From assembly GCF_029873635.1 (NCBI RefSeq), contig NC_080419.1:69111823-69175822 (forward strand): a stretch of 64,000 nt of DNA. The letters are read 5' to 3'. The notes under the pieces are model-generated. The model did not search any database, was not told the origin of the DNA, and saw only the letters and a program-made list of their open reading frames with translations. Positions within the stretch are counted from its first letter, which is position 1. Each line of letters opens with the position of its first letter. Below, in pieces: positions 24,136 to 36,160 of this stretch. Source of the stretch: Malania oleifera. Taxonomy: Eukaryota; Streptophyta; Magnoliopsida; Santalales; Ximeniaceae. The position numbers and the translations under genes are program-made.

Positions 24136-25571
24136 TGTTGGCCTTAGTGACTACATAATCATATTTAATGTGTTTTGATGATTTTAACCTATTTGTAGTT
24201 TCAAGTGTAACCTATCTTTGCTGATTAAGTTAAGTACAAGAACATGTGACAAATATATGAAGGTACTGGATCAAAGGCAAAGATTGGACCGAGTTGACAT
24301 TCGAGTAGGAAAGATCAAGGTGGACACTTACTTGGAATAACTCAAGCACATCCAACAAAGTCATTGTCTAATAGGGAGTGTTTGAGGTAGAAACTATTGT
24401 AACTTTTGTAGTATTATTTCACAGATGATCATTGAGCAAGAGTTGAGCAAATTGCATGTGCTTACTAGTTTGTAAGAATACATAGGATAACACCAATTTA
24501 TAAGTTCAGTACTTATGAGTTTTCAAAGTCAAAACAAGAGTTTTATAAAAATATCATTTACTCAAATGTATTTTTATATGGGACAAGTTTTAAATCATAT
24601 TAGTGTTATAATCTTTTAAAAACTTGGTCTTGGTTGGGTTTAAAATCTCATTTATGCGCCTCTCAAATTTCCCGAATACCCTTCAGTATTTGGAGCATAA
24701 ATTTTGCTAGAAGACTCCAAAAAGGGCAATCTTGGTATCTACGGAAAGTTAAGACAAAATCTCACAACTTTCATGTTGAAAACTTTCATAGATGAGAAGA
24801 GAAAAATAGTCAATGGTTTGGGGTAAATAGTTGACGCTTTCAGGTAGAATGTGGCCTAGTTGAAACAATCGACTGATTGGGGTAATCCGTCGACTAAGTG
24901 GGACAAATAGTCAACTAATTAGGTTAAACAGTCAATGGTTTGTGTCGTGATTCAAGCCCCAATAGCTATAAACGACTAATTTTCAAAGTAAACAATTAAT
25001 ATATTAGCCCAACAACCATAAAATGGCAAGTAGCCCAATTTGCTTATAAATAAAAATCCAAAGGCTTGTTTAAAGATTGATTTTAGTCATTACATAGTAT
25101 TCCCATGCACAACACATTTTAGCCCATCATTCTTGTGCTCAAAGTCTCTCTTGCTCTTTAATCTAGTTGTGAATCATTACTTGAAGAGATATGTGTGAGG
25201 ATTTAGTTGTATCAATTATCATCTCATTCAATGAGCATTTGTTTTGTACATCATTTTCATCTTCTTGTTGCAAAGGATTCTTGGTGAACCGTGGTTGAAG
25301 ATTCTTGGTGAACCTTGCGACTTTTGGTGAGCGAAAGGGATTGGTTACCTTTGAAAGGCTCTTAGTGAGCGAAAGTGATTTGTTCCTAGTTGTAAAGGCT
25401 TTTCCGCCGGTGAAGGAGACTTATACTGGATTATGGAATCCTTGAGTGTGTCTTTAAGGCATGGACGTAGGCAAGAGGCTGAATCACGTTAAAATTGTTT
25501 GTCGAGCTTTTCTTCCATACTCTTTTATTTATGTCTTGTGCATGATTTTTATTTTATATATTGTGATATAA

Positions 25572-27360
25572 TGTCACGCCCCAAACCCGAAAATGGGGCC
25601 CAGGGGTGAAAATGAAATCTACCAATACCTGTATCATACAAGACATCCGGAGATATAGTACAAAGGATGAGGGTCCGACCCCGTGGGGTTCCCAGGCACC
25701 CTATACACATCCAAACACAAAGAATATACGCAGCGGAAAAAGGTCATACTATATACATATGCAGTACCATACTAGAGTCTATACGAGGATAGAATCAAGG
25801 TTCCATCAAACAACGTACAACCGGGTGCCCAACATAGCAAAAAATGGCAACCCACAAAATACAAGCCCTAGCACTTACCCAAGCGCTACCTGCAGTACAC
25901 TGGTCACTACGCTCTCTACACCAGGACGCTAGTTCTGATTACTTGAAGGACCTATAAAAATATACGTACAGCAAGAGTGAGACACCTCTCAGTAAGGAAG
26001 AACACAAGTTATATCGGTATGTGACATTTGAGTGTTATCATGATACAACATACACGCAGTTAAATGCAGTCTAGTACTAATTTCACAATAGTGCCTACAA
26101 GCACACACACACACACACATGTTCAGCAATCCCGGTGTCATCACACCCATCGGCCCGAATCCGGCCCGCGACATAAGGCATTGGTCTGTAGTCAACCCAT
26201 GCAACACGGCACCACCGGCACATAGCTAGTCCTCGACTCCCATGGCATCGTACCGGTGCTAACTGGTGGATCCACACCCTTCGGCCTGATCTGCCGGAAT
26301 AGGCTCACGCCCTCGGATATAGAGCCAGACCTCTGCCAATCTATGGCCAGCGATTCATACGCCCTCGGATATATAGCCGGACACTCTCAGTATCTAGAAC
26401 AATTCGGAACCACATTCCTACTAGCATTTAAACAATCATACACACACATGCAAGCTCATATAAACAAACCACACCCATTTAGTAATCTAAATCACAGTTT
26501 TCCAAACATATACAATTTAGAACAAGTCAAGGCACAACCATCCCTATAACACAGTATAAATCAACATATACGTTCGGTTTTCAACAAAAATAGGGATGCA
26601 ACCCGTCGCCCCCTTTTCCCAAAACTGTAATCATGAAAAACCCATAGTTTTCCCCTTTATATTCCCCCAAATGAGTAGCCAAAACATACACAGGACCGTG
26701 AACCATAGTTCCACCAAGTTCGGTTTAAAAAATAACTGATATAAACACAGTTCCCCTTACCTTTTCCCTGAATAGCAAATCCCAAACTCCAAGGCCCCTA
26801 AACAGCGAACCGAGTTCCAAAACCTACAAATCATAGTACAAAATATAATTACAAGACTATTCTCTACTAAACTACCGGATCAAAATTGAAAATCGAGCCT
26901 TACCTCGATTTTTCGCCAAAACCCGAAAATCTCCAAAACGGGATTCCAATCCGTAGAACTTGTAGAGAATCCTTCCACGATTCTCGTGGTAACTTCAGAT
27001 TCACGATTCTAATGACGATCGACAAAGAAATCTAGAGAAAGGAAGTGTAGGGAGAGTTCTAGAGGGAGAGAGAGAAAATATTTGAGTTTCTTTATGGTTA
27101 AGCAATGAAATTTCTATTTATAGCCCCTTTGACCTGGGCAAACTAGTCGACGAGATGGTGTCCTCGTCAACGAGGCTCTATAGTCCTCTCGTCAACGAAT
27201 CCTGATACCATCGGTTCCCGAAACTCCTCAGCTTCTCCTCATCGACAAGCCTTTGAACTTCGTCGATGAACTCTGGCTTCGTCCACGAAGCCTATTCAAA
27301 TACCAATTTTACCCCTCTCTTAATTATTTAAACCCATCTATCACGGTTCAGGTTCTTACA
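25572..27360 (-). repeat. 3' LTR of Gypsy A (whole copy)
   Basis: Plus strand TGTCACGCCCC to GGTTCTTACA. Features include (CA)n at 26099-26120, a TATA-like box at 27115-27122 (minus strand) and GTCGAC-type palindromes at 27140-27300 upstream of it. Family A LTRs at 1-1586 and 3543-5345 align with it throughout. Confidence 0.93.
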
Positions 27361-27374
27361 ATCTCCCCTCCTCA
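27361..27374 (-). other. polypurine tract of the whole Gypsy A copy
   Basis: The minus strand reads AGGAGGGGAGAT directly before the LTR start TGTAAGAACC. This is the plus-strand primer position. Confidence 0.75.
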
Positions 27375-27619
27375 CAAAAATTTCACCCTCAAAATTCACT
27401 ATCTCTCATTTACAAACTCATACCACTGAATACACATACAACATTCTAGGAAGAAAACTGGTGACTACTACAGTGTAGCCCCCTTATACACATACACATA
27501 TATACCCTCACTTATGACGGAGGAATACTGTGGTTACATATACAACCGTATTAGGAGTTCATAATACACACACTCCCGACGACTAACCACCTATCCCAAC
27601 CCAAAGTAGGATAACATAC

Positions 27620-29200
27620 AAGTGCTCAAAACAACTGTGGATACTTCCGGCATATTTCCTTTTCTAGTTCCCAAGAAGCTTCCTCAATCTCGTGATTCTG
27701 CCACAATACCTTCACTAACGGTATTTCCATAGTACGAAGCTTCAGAACTCTATGGTCCAGAACCTAAATAGGTATCTCCTCATATGCTAAAGTATCCCCA
27801 ATTTCCAACTCATCGTAGCTGATAATATGTGAAGGATCCAACACGTACCTTCTCAACATGGATACGTGAAACACATCGTGGACTCTCAAAAGTGCTGGAG
27901 GTAATGCAATCCTATAGGCTACAGGACCCACTCGCTTAAGAACCTCGAATGGTCTGATATACCTCAGGTTCAACTTACCCTTCCTCCCAAATCTCATCAC
28001 CCCTTTCATCGGAGCGATACGTAGAAATACCTTACCCCCAACCTCGAAATCTAAATCACGGTGGTGAACATATGCATAACTCTTCTGCCGATTCTGAGCT
28101 GATCTAATCCTCTCCTCGATCAAACCCACCTTCTCAGATGCCTGTTGCACAAGTTCAGGTCCTAACACCTGACGTTCACCAACCTCATCCCAACACAAAG
28201 GCGATCGATACCTCCGACCATACAAAGCCTCGAATGGTGCCATTCCAATACTAGACTGGAAGCTGTTATTATAAGGGAACTCTACAAGTGGCATAAACTG
28301 TATCCACCTACCACCAAAGTCTAACACACAAGCTCGCAACATATCTTCCAATATCTATATCGTCCTCTCTGACTGTCCATCAGTTTGGGAGTGGAATGTT
28401 GTACTGAAAGTAAGCTTCGTCCCCAATGCCTCTTGCAAGCTCATCCAGAATCGAGAAGTAAACCTCGGATCTCGATCTGATACAATGGACACCGGTACTC
28501 CGTGCATTCTCACAATCTCATGCACGTACATATCTGCTAACCTGCTCAGAGGATAGCCAACCTTCATCAGTATAAAATGAGCAGATTCCATCAATCTATC
28601 CATGATCACCCAAATAGCATTCTGCCTGTGAAGTGCTGGCGGCAATCCGGTCACAAAATTCATAGAAATATACTCCCATTTCCACACTGAAATAGGCAAA
28701 GGTTGCAATGGCCCTTCCGACCTCTAATGTTAAGCTTTCACCTGCTGACACGTCAAACACTGCGCCACGAACTGAGCAATCTGCCTCTTCATACCAGACC
28801 ACCAGAAGGTCTCGCGTAAGTCCCGATACATCTTTGTACTATGAGGATGTACCGTATACAAAGAATGATGCGCTTCCTCCAGAATCGTCCTTTTGATCTC
28901 ATCATCGTTCGGAACACATAGCCTGATCCCAAACCTCAACACACCTCTGTCAGAAATGTTAAACTTTGTAGCCAGTCCCTGCTGTACCTTTTCCATAACC
29001 TTTGCCAACTCTGCATCACATGCCTGCGCGGCCTTTATACGCTCAAACAAAGTCGGTTGGACCACCAAACTAGCAAGATAAGCCTGATGATCACCTACCA
29101 TCAACTTTATACCCGAGCTCTCCAAATCTCGTCTGATGTGATACTGAGTTACAATCGCAGATACAGCCGCAGGTCCTGACTTCCAACTCAATGCATCAAC
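27620..29200 (-). pseudogene. Gypsy A integrase and chromodomain relic
   Basis: HHCC-zone words ([34 protein letters not shown]), catalytic core words ([54 protein letters not shown]-like text), then SSIGMAPFEALYGRR and the C-terminal MKGVMRFGRKGKLNLRYI, RVHDVFHVSMLRRYV. A chromodomain-like tail follows. In plant chromoviruses this tail guides insertion into heterochromatin. Confidence 0.92.
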
Positions 29201-29690
29201 TACCACATTAGTTTCCCTCGGGTGATAACTGATTGTGCATTCGTAGTCCTTAATCAACTCTAGCCACCGTCTCTGCCTCATATTCAGCTCTTTCTGCGTG
29301 AAGAAATACCTAAGGCTCTTATGATTAGTGAAGATCTCACACTGCACACCATACAAATAGTGTCGCCAGATCTTTAGTGCATACACAACAGCAGCCAACT
29401 CTAGATCATGCGTAGGATAATTCTTCTCATACTCTTTCAATTGCCGAGAAGTATATGCTACTACCTTACCTTGCTGCATAAGCACACATCCCAGACCCCT
29501 AAGAGACGCGTCGCTATAAATCACAAACCCACCATCCCCCGAAGGAATGGTTAACACTGGAGTAGTAATCAGCTGGTGCTTCAACTCCTGAAAACACTGC
29601 TCACAATCACTGGTCCACTCAAATTGAACTCCCTTCTTGGTTAATCGAGTTAGAGGCCCAGATAGTTTAGAGAACCCTTCCACGAATCGA
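29200..29690 (-). pseudogene. Gypsy A RNase H relic
   Basis: Shows [59 protein letters not shown] and [19 protein letters not shown]. These are the RNase H domain and tether of Ty3/Gypsy Pol. This stretch reads openly into the start of integrase. Confidence 0.93.
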
Positions 29691-29728
29691 TGATAATAAC
29701 CCGCCAGTCCTAGAAAAATCCTAACCTC

Positions 29729-30600
29729 CTACACATTCTTCGGCCTCACCCAGTGAACCACAACTTCAATCTTGCTAGGATCAACTGATATACCATCCCC
29801 AGTAACCACATGACCTAAGGACACAATCTGACTCAACCAGAATTCACACTTCTTTAGTTTAGCATACAACTTCTTCTCCTGCAGAATCTGTAGCACCAAC
29901 CTTAAATAGTCCTCATGCTCTTCCGAACTTCTCGAGTATACCAGAATATCGTCAATGAATACCATCACGAATCTATCCAAGTGCTCATGGAAAACCCTGT
30001 TCATCAGATCCATGAATACCGCCGGAGCATTTGTCAACCCAAAAGGCATGACTAAGAACTCGTAGTGGCCATATCTGGTTCGGAAGGCTGTCTTCACTAC
30101 ATCCTTCGATTTAATCCTCACCTGATGATATCCTGACCGCAAGTCGATCTTCAAAAAGACCAGCATCCCCTGCAACTGGTCAAAGAGATCATCTATACGA
30201 GATAAAGGATAGCTATTCTTCACGGTTACCTTGTTAATTTCACGGTAATCAATGAACATCTGCATCGACCCGTCCTTCTTCTTCACAAACAATACTGGAG
30301 CTCCCCAGGGTGAAACACTAGGTCGAATGAAACCCCTATCCAGTAATTCCTGCAACTACTCCTTCAACTCTTGAAGTTCTGTTAGAGCCATCCGGTACGG
30401 AGCTTTAGATATTGGTGCCTTGCCAGGTAACAACTCTATAGCAAACTCCACTTCTCGATCCGGAGGTAAATTGGGTAAATCATCTGGAAACACATCCGGG
30501 AACTCGCTGATTACCCAAATATCATCGAGCCTCAACTCATCCCGCGGCGGTTCCTCCATACAAGCTAGGTACCCCTGAAATCCGTCCAAGAGTAGCCTCC
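29729..30600 (-). pseudogene. Gypsy A reverse transcriptase relic
   Basis: Words in order: [97 protein letters not shown] and the catalytic [13 protein letters not shown]. This is the polymerase core in the usual chromovirus form. Confidence 0.94.
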
Positions 30601-31095
30601 TCGCCTATAATGCCGATAGAATCTATGGCATCGAACGCACACATGATCCCATGAATTCATATTCCTGCTCCAGGAGGTCTAAACACTACTACCTTCCTAC
30701 GACAGTCGATCATAGCGTAACTGGAGAACAACCAATCCATCCGTAGAATGATATCAAACCCCGACATGTCGTATACCACAAAGTTCGTCGGTAGCAGCTT
30801 CCCCTAAATTATCACTGGGCAGTCTTCCAACATCTTCCTACAAAAAGATACACTCCCAGATGACGTATTAACAAATAACACCTCGTTCATGACTTGGGAC
30901 TCAACCCCACACCGTTCCACAAAACTCACTAGATAATAAAGAATGGGTTGCACCCGAATCAAATAAACTAGAAGCCTTATTTGAAAGTAATAATAAGGTA
31001 CCTGTCACCACGTTCCCTGCATACTCAGCATCCACTGGAGTAAGAGAATTTACTCTGGCCGGAGCTGTATTCGTCTGAACGGTTCCCCGAGGTAT

Positions 31096-32076
31096 CTAGT
31101 TGCTTCCTCGGTTCACACTAGATGCAGGCACATCCCGCTTCGGTGCACGACAATCACGAAACATGTGACCTGGCTGGCCACAGTTGTAGCAGTTACCCCT
31201 AAATGACCGACACTCACCCTCGTGCCACCTGTGGCATCTGGTACAATGACCACTAGTCTGGCTCATCTGAGAATCCTGGCGCTCGGTATTCTGACGATAA
31301 CCCAAGCCCTTGCTCCTCTTCTTCCATGATCCTTGATAAGATCCTGTCTGAGAACCAGATGGTACTGTCCTTTTCCTCGATTCCTGATCCACTTCATCCT
31401 CTCGGATACCAATCTTAATCACCGTGGCTTTATCCACCAACACCAAGAACTCACGGATCTGAAGCATACCCACTAGTCTACGGATATCCTTCTTCAAGCC
31501 CTTCTCGAACCTCCGAGTCTTCTTATACTCGCTCGAGATCAAACACGACGCAAATCGGGACAACTCTATATACCTAGCCGTATACCCCTGCATTGTCATA
31601 CTCCCCTGAGCCAGAACAGAAAACTCATCCACCTTCGCGTCACGTATAGAAGCCAGAAAGTATCTGTCGAAGAAGACCTCCTTGAAACGGCTCCATGACA
31701 TCTCCTCAAGACCACCTCTATGCTTCTCCAACAGATTCACCGCAGTCCACCATCGACTCGCCTCCCCAAATAGCTAGAAGGTAGCATAAAGGACTCGTTG
31801 CCTTTCTGTGCAGTGCAAAACTTCCAGAATCCTCTCAGTATTCTCTACCCAATCCTCTACTATCGTTGGGTCAGGTCCTCCAGAGAACGTCGGAGGATGC
31901 ATGCGTGTGAACCTCTTAATGGTGCACCCCGCAGCAGTAGGAGAGCGCTCGCGTCTCCTCACACTCCACCCGATCTCTCGTAACACCTGCCTGGTCAAAC
32001 CTCGAGGCATAGAAGGAGACTCATCACTTGCAGTCTCCTCGGAGCCACTTCCCAGGTCATTATCCTTGGGCTCCAT
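31096..32076 (-). pseudogene. Gypsy A gag relic with zinc knuckles
   Basis: The N-terminus begins MEPKDNDLGSGSEE just inside the primer site. The capsid part has MHPPTFSGGPDPTIVEDWVE and SWSRFKEVFFDRYF. The C-terminus has a canonical CCHC knuckle, CYNCGQPGHMFRDC, preceded by a second Cys/His cluster (CTRCHRWHEGEC). Gag forms the virus-like particle and binds element RNA. It is a fossil. Confidence 0.9.
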
Positions 32077-32383
32077 TCTATAGCACAATAGGAATCTATC
32101 AGTATTCCTACAACACATACAGTTAACACAATGATCAACACTAATCGTGTTAACCATTCCCTGCCAAGTCTAGGTCTGTCTTATCACACTGACATGAAAG
32201 TCATCAATGATCTACCCTGCTTTACTAGAATCGTCATCCTAGAAAAAATACGGAATATTGTCGACAAATCCCGATTTAGCAACCGAACAACCCTCAACCA
32301 ACTTTACCCATATCCAACATCCTATACTCTGGTATGTACTCACAACTAAGCCTAATCAAGTCTACAAGACCTAACAACCTGGT

Positions 32384-32400
32384 TAGCTTTGATACTAAGC
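32384..32400 (-). other. primer-binding site of Gypsy A
   Basis: The minus strand reads TTAGTATCAAAGCTAACC beside the LTR edge. This is a degenerate match to the initiator-Met tRNA complement TGGTATCAGAGC. Confidence 0.6.
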
Positions 32401-32916
32401 TATCACCCCCCGAACCTGAAAATGGGGCCCAGAGGTGAAAATGTAATCTACTAGTATCTGTATCTAGAGATACAGTACAAAGGATGAGGGTCTGACCCCG
32501 TGGGGTTCCCAGACACTCTATACACATCCAAACACAAAGAATATATGCAGCGAAAAAATGTCATACTATATACATATGCAGTACCATACCTGAGTCCATA
32601 TAAGGACAGAATCAAGGTTCCATCAAACAACGTACAACCGGGTACCCAACATAGCCAAAAATGGCAACCCACAAAATACAAGTCCTAGCACTTACCCAAG
32701 CGCTACCTGTAGTACACCGACCACTACACTCCCTACACCAGGACGCTAGTTCCGGTTACTCGAAAGACCTGTAAAAATGTACATATAGTAGGGGTGAGAC
32801 ACCTCTCAGTAAGGAAGAACACAAGTTATATCGGTGTGTGACATTTGAGTGTTATTATGATACAACATACACGCAGTTAAATGCAGTCTGGTACTAATTT
32901 CACAATAGTGCCTACA

Positions 32917-32957
<41 letters not shown>

Positions 32958-34242
32958 TCAGCAATCCCGGTGTCGTCACACCCATCGGCCCGAAGCCTGC
33001 CCGCGACATACGGCATTGGCCCGTAGTCAACCCACGCAATACCGCACCACCGACACATGGCTAGTCCCTGACTCCCATGGCATCGTACCGGCGCTAACTG
33101 GTGGATCCACACCCTTCGCCCTGATCTGCCGAAATAGGCTCACGCCCTCGGATATAGAGCCGGACCTCTGCCAATCTATGGCTAGCGATTTCATACGCCC
33201 TTGGATATAGAGCTGGACACTCAGTACCTGGAATAATTCGGAACCGCATTCTTACTAGCATTTAAACAATCATACACATACATGCATGCTCATGTAACCA
33301 AACAAACCACACCCATTTGGTAATCTAAATCACGGTTTTCCAAACATATATAGTTTAAAACAAGTCAAGGCACTACCATCCCTATAACATAGTATAAATC
33401 AACATATACGTTCGGTTTTCAACAAAACTAGGGATGCAGCCCGTCGCCCCCTTTTCCCAAAACTGTAATCATGAAAAATCCATACTTTTCCCCATTAGAT
33501 TCCCCCAAATGAGTAGCTAAAACATATACAGGACCGTGAACTACAGTTCCACCGAGTCCGATTTCAAAAATAACCGATATAAACACAGTTCCCCTTACCT
33601 TTTCCCCGAATAGCAAATCCCAAACTCCAAGGCCCTTAAATAGCGAACCGAGTTCCAAAACGTACAAATCATAGTACAAAATATACTCACAAGACTATTC
33701 TCTACTAAACTACCGGATCAAAATTAAAAACCAAGCCCTACCTCGATTTTTTGCCAAAACTCGAAAATCTTCGAAACGGGATTCCAATCCGTAGAACTTG
33801 TAGAGAATCCTTCCACGATCCTCGTGGTAACTTTAGATTCACGATTCTAGCGACGATCGGTGAAGAAATCTAAAGAGAGGAAGTGTAGGGAGAGTTCAAG
33901 AGGGAGAGAGAGAAGATATTTGAGTTTCTTAATGGTTAAGCAATGAAATTTCTATTTATAGCCCCTTTGACCCAGGCAAACTCGTCGACGAAATGGTGTC
34001 CTCATCGACGAGGCTCTATAGTCCTCTCATCGACGAGACGGAGGATTCGTCGACGAATCCTGATATCACCGGTTTCCGAAACTCCTCGGCTTCTCCTCGT
34101 CGACGAGCCTCTGAACTTTGTCGATGAGAGATGCATGACCTTCGTCGACGAACTCTGGTTTCGTCCACGAAGCTTGTTCAAATACCAATTTTACCCCTCT
34201 CTTAATTATTTAAACCCATCTATCATGGTTCGGGTTCTTACA
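32401..34242 (-). repeat. 5' LTR of Gypsy A (whole copy)
   Basis: Plus strand starts TATCACCCCCC, a decayed form of TGTCACGCCCC, and ends GGTTCTTACA. It has (CA)n at 32920-32954, a TATA-like box at 33953-33960 (minus strand) and GTCGAC palindromes at 33983-34175. It differs by about 7% from 25572-27360 by eye. Confidence 0.93.
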
Positions 34243-34344
34243 TATAATTGTTTGTATCTTGTCAAGATTTTATTTGGTAGAGAAAGATGAAAATATGAGA
34301 AATAGTCTATTCAACCCCCTCTAGACACGACTCTTGGGCCAACA

Positions 34345-34912
34345 ACTCGCAATGGAGTTTTTCTAACGAGATCCCCTTTTTTGGGGGTGTTGACCTTACG
34401 TGTCACGCCCGGTTTTGATTATGACAAATACTCATTGTATCTAATGGGTAATTGAGTTTTTGTGCAGGAATCAAGAATGACAAGATCAAGATGTGCACAA
34501 AGCACCCCCTCTTGGGAATACACCAATTCTAACAGGGGGTTTTATTAGATATTCCTAAATCACACCCTGTTTTGATTTTATTATATTAATTGTGCATATT
34601 TGTTAATTTATTTGTTTATTTAAAAAGGAGTAAAATAAAAGGTTATTAAAATTTGTTTTGGGGATAATTCTTAGTTAATTAGGTACCGGTGTGTAGGGGG
34701 TGCGAATACCTTCCCCTAACATAATCGAGCTCTCGATCACAATCCTAGTATACTCAAACTGATATTATTCTTAATTGAATAGTAATCATGTATTCTAACT
34801 ACACAAAGAAAAATAGGTAAGTGGCGACTCCAAATTCTAAATTTTTACAAAAAATAACTTATTTCAATTCCCCTCGCCTCCCGGGGCACCTCGCTCCCTG
34901 GATGTCGTGACA
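34345..34912. repeat. mosaic of short LTR scraps
   Basis: 34401 starts TGTCACGCCCGGTTTTGAT and 34912 ends GTCGTGACA, resembling the two ends of one Gypsy LTR. 34410-34539 looks like a shrunken Copia LTR ending GGAATACACCAATTCTAACA, the reverse complement of the LTR start at 8371. 34690-34912 (GTGGCGACTCC, CGCCTCCCGGGGCACC) resembles Tat/Ogre-type LTR ends. Target duplications were not found. It has no coding capacity. Confidence 0.45.
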
Positions 34913-35780
34913 AGTAGCATACTAAACCAATTGCATATGAACTAAACTCAATCTTAGTTAGAGTAAGGAAATTAAGGAACAAACACATTGAAATCTTATA
35001 ACTTTGTTTTCTAATATTTCTATCTTTTTCACAACTAATAGCTCTTTAAGATATTAAATTAAATAAAACTCAATACAATAAATTGGCAATTATAATGCTT
35101 ATAAAATAAATCATTGTATTAAAACAATAACCATGATATTTACTGTAAAATATGTAATTAGTATATAAGTTTAAAAATCATAAAATGGTACTATATTAAA
35201 ACAACTTATTTTTCAAAATCACCTAAAATTTTGAATCATAATTTGCATAAGGATCAACATTCCTTATCTTGATTTGACCAATTAAGGAAAATTGTCCAAC
35301 TCTAACTCATGTGAGGGGACTCAAAACCTCATACTAATCAGTTCTATTGCATAATCGTGCTTGCACAATTCAACCTTAAAATCCCATTTATAATATTTAA
35401 TAAATTTAAATTTAAATTTAATAAACATAATCATAAAAAATAAAGAATGAACCTATATATTTTCACAAATTACTCACCATTATTGGGTTAACTTTTCTAA
35501 GAAATAGTTAGAAACATTTATTTATTAAATAAAATCTAAATTTTTTAAAAAATAACTAAAATCAGTCAAATATTTTAAAAAATACTTTTTTTTTTTAAAG
35601 AAATATCTCGTATTTTCATAAATTGTTCCTGATTTTATTAATTCCTTACATGCATATAAAATAAAATTCCACAAACAACATCAACTCCACACAAATTTGT
35701 GCGACACCGTTTTATTGAAGGGATCCAATGGGTAATGTAATTCCCAATCGGTCCTTCCCGGTAATTTTACATTCTTCTTC
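34913..35780. other. AT-rich intergenic DNA
   Basis: I see no gene, repeat array or transposon signature here. It lies upstream of the promoter-like region at 35781. Confidence 0.6.
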
Positions 35781-35880
35781 TTTTAGGGTTTTCACATCGC
35801 TATAAATCCGCACGCTGGGCCGCTGGATTTCCCTTGCAACGGGTCTTGCCTCTTCAATGGCGATCTCTAAAACCCTAAAC
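35781..35880 (+). promoter_or_regulatory. TATA, site II and telo-box promoter cluster
   Basis: In about 100 bp there is an inverted telo-box (TTTTAGGGTTTT, 35781-35792), a TATA box (TATAAAT, 35801-35807), a site II motif (TGGGCC, 35816-35821) and a second telo-box (AAAACCCTAAAC, 35869-35880). Site II plus telo-box is established as the pairing found in promoters of plant ribosomal-protein, snoRNA and other growth-related genes. The placement suggests transcription to the right, starting near 35830. That the unit is expressed is inference. Confidence 0.5.
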
Positions 35881-36160
35881 ACGCCGTTCTATCGGCCTTC
35901 TTCATTTTCCTCTCTCTTGCCTTGTTGCTGCAATGTTAACTGCAGCAATAGGAGCAGTCGCTTTGGTGAATGAGGTGTGTGTTTCCTTCTCAGTTCTGTG
36001 TTGTGATGGTTCGCGTCTTTTCTGTATAAATCTCAAATTAACAGTTGGGGTTTGTTTTCGCAGGGCCGTAGCAGGTGTTTCAATAGTGTTTTGGGATTCT
36101 CTGAACAAGGAATCTGATTTACACGTGCACCAGCTTTGTCATGGCAGAAATGGAGTCTAG
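35857..36160 (+). CDS. possible short two-exon host ORF (unrecognised)
   Basis: The first ATG after the promoter cluster opens a 36-codon stretch, MAISKTLNTPFYRPSS and onward, rich in Ser/Arg/Asn and lacking acids, as in chloroplast transit peptides. An in-frame stop follows at 35971 unless the donor at 35966 (G|GTGAAT) is used. Joining 35965 to the acceptor after 36071 or 36074 (a tandem NAGNAG site) gives a 64- or 65-residue product ending at 36160. No family is recognised. The fragment could equally be the 5' part of a longer gene, a non-coding RNA host transcript or a decayed gene. Splice choices are inferred from GT/AG only. Confidence 0.22.

Larger units (their letters stand above)
25572..34242 (-). 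mobile_element. Ty3/Gypsy chromovirus, family A, structurally whole
   Basis: An 8.67-kb element on the minus strand. The 3' LTR is 25572-27360, the polypurine tract 27361-27374, the internal region 27375-32400, and the 5' LTR 32401-34242. It is flanked by an identical 5-bp target duplication, TATAA (25567-25571 and 34243-34247), inside a solo Copia LTR. Parts in sense order: gag (about 32076-31100), protease (about 31060-30600), reverse transcriptase (30600-29730), RNase H (29690-29200), integrase (29200-27780) and a chromodomain-like end (27770-27620). The coding part is broken, with roughly eight to ten lesions. The LTRs differ by about 7% by eye. Probably Tekay/Del lineage. Confidence 0.95.
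24136..34344. mobile_element. solo Ty1/Copia LTR (SIRE/Maximus-like), split by Gypsy A
   Basis: The LTR consists of 24136-25571 plus 34248-34344, about 1.53 kb. Termini TGTTGGCC and GGCCAACA are perfect inverted repeats. Flanks ACTCT (24131-24135) and ACTCG (34345-34349) form a 5-bp target duplication with one mismatch. No internal Copia sequence adjoins it, so it is a solo LTR left by LTR-LTR recombination. It contains the block GGACGTAGGC and GGCTGAATCACG typical of plant Copia LTRs. It is older than the Gypsy element inserted in it. Confidence 0.85.

Noticed and set aside
25606-25932. Plus-strand frames shared by all family A LTRs
   Set aside because: They lie in the LTR antisense to the element and recur only because the LTR is repeated.
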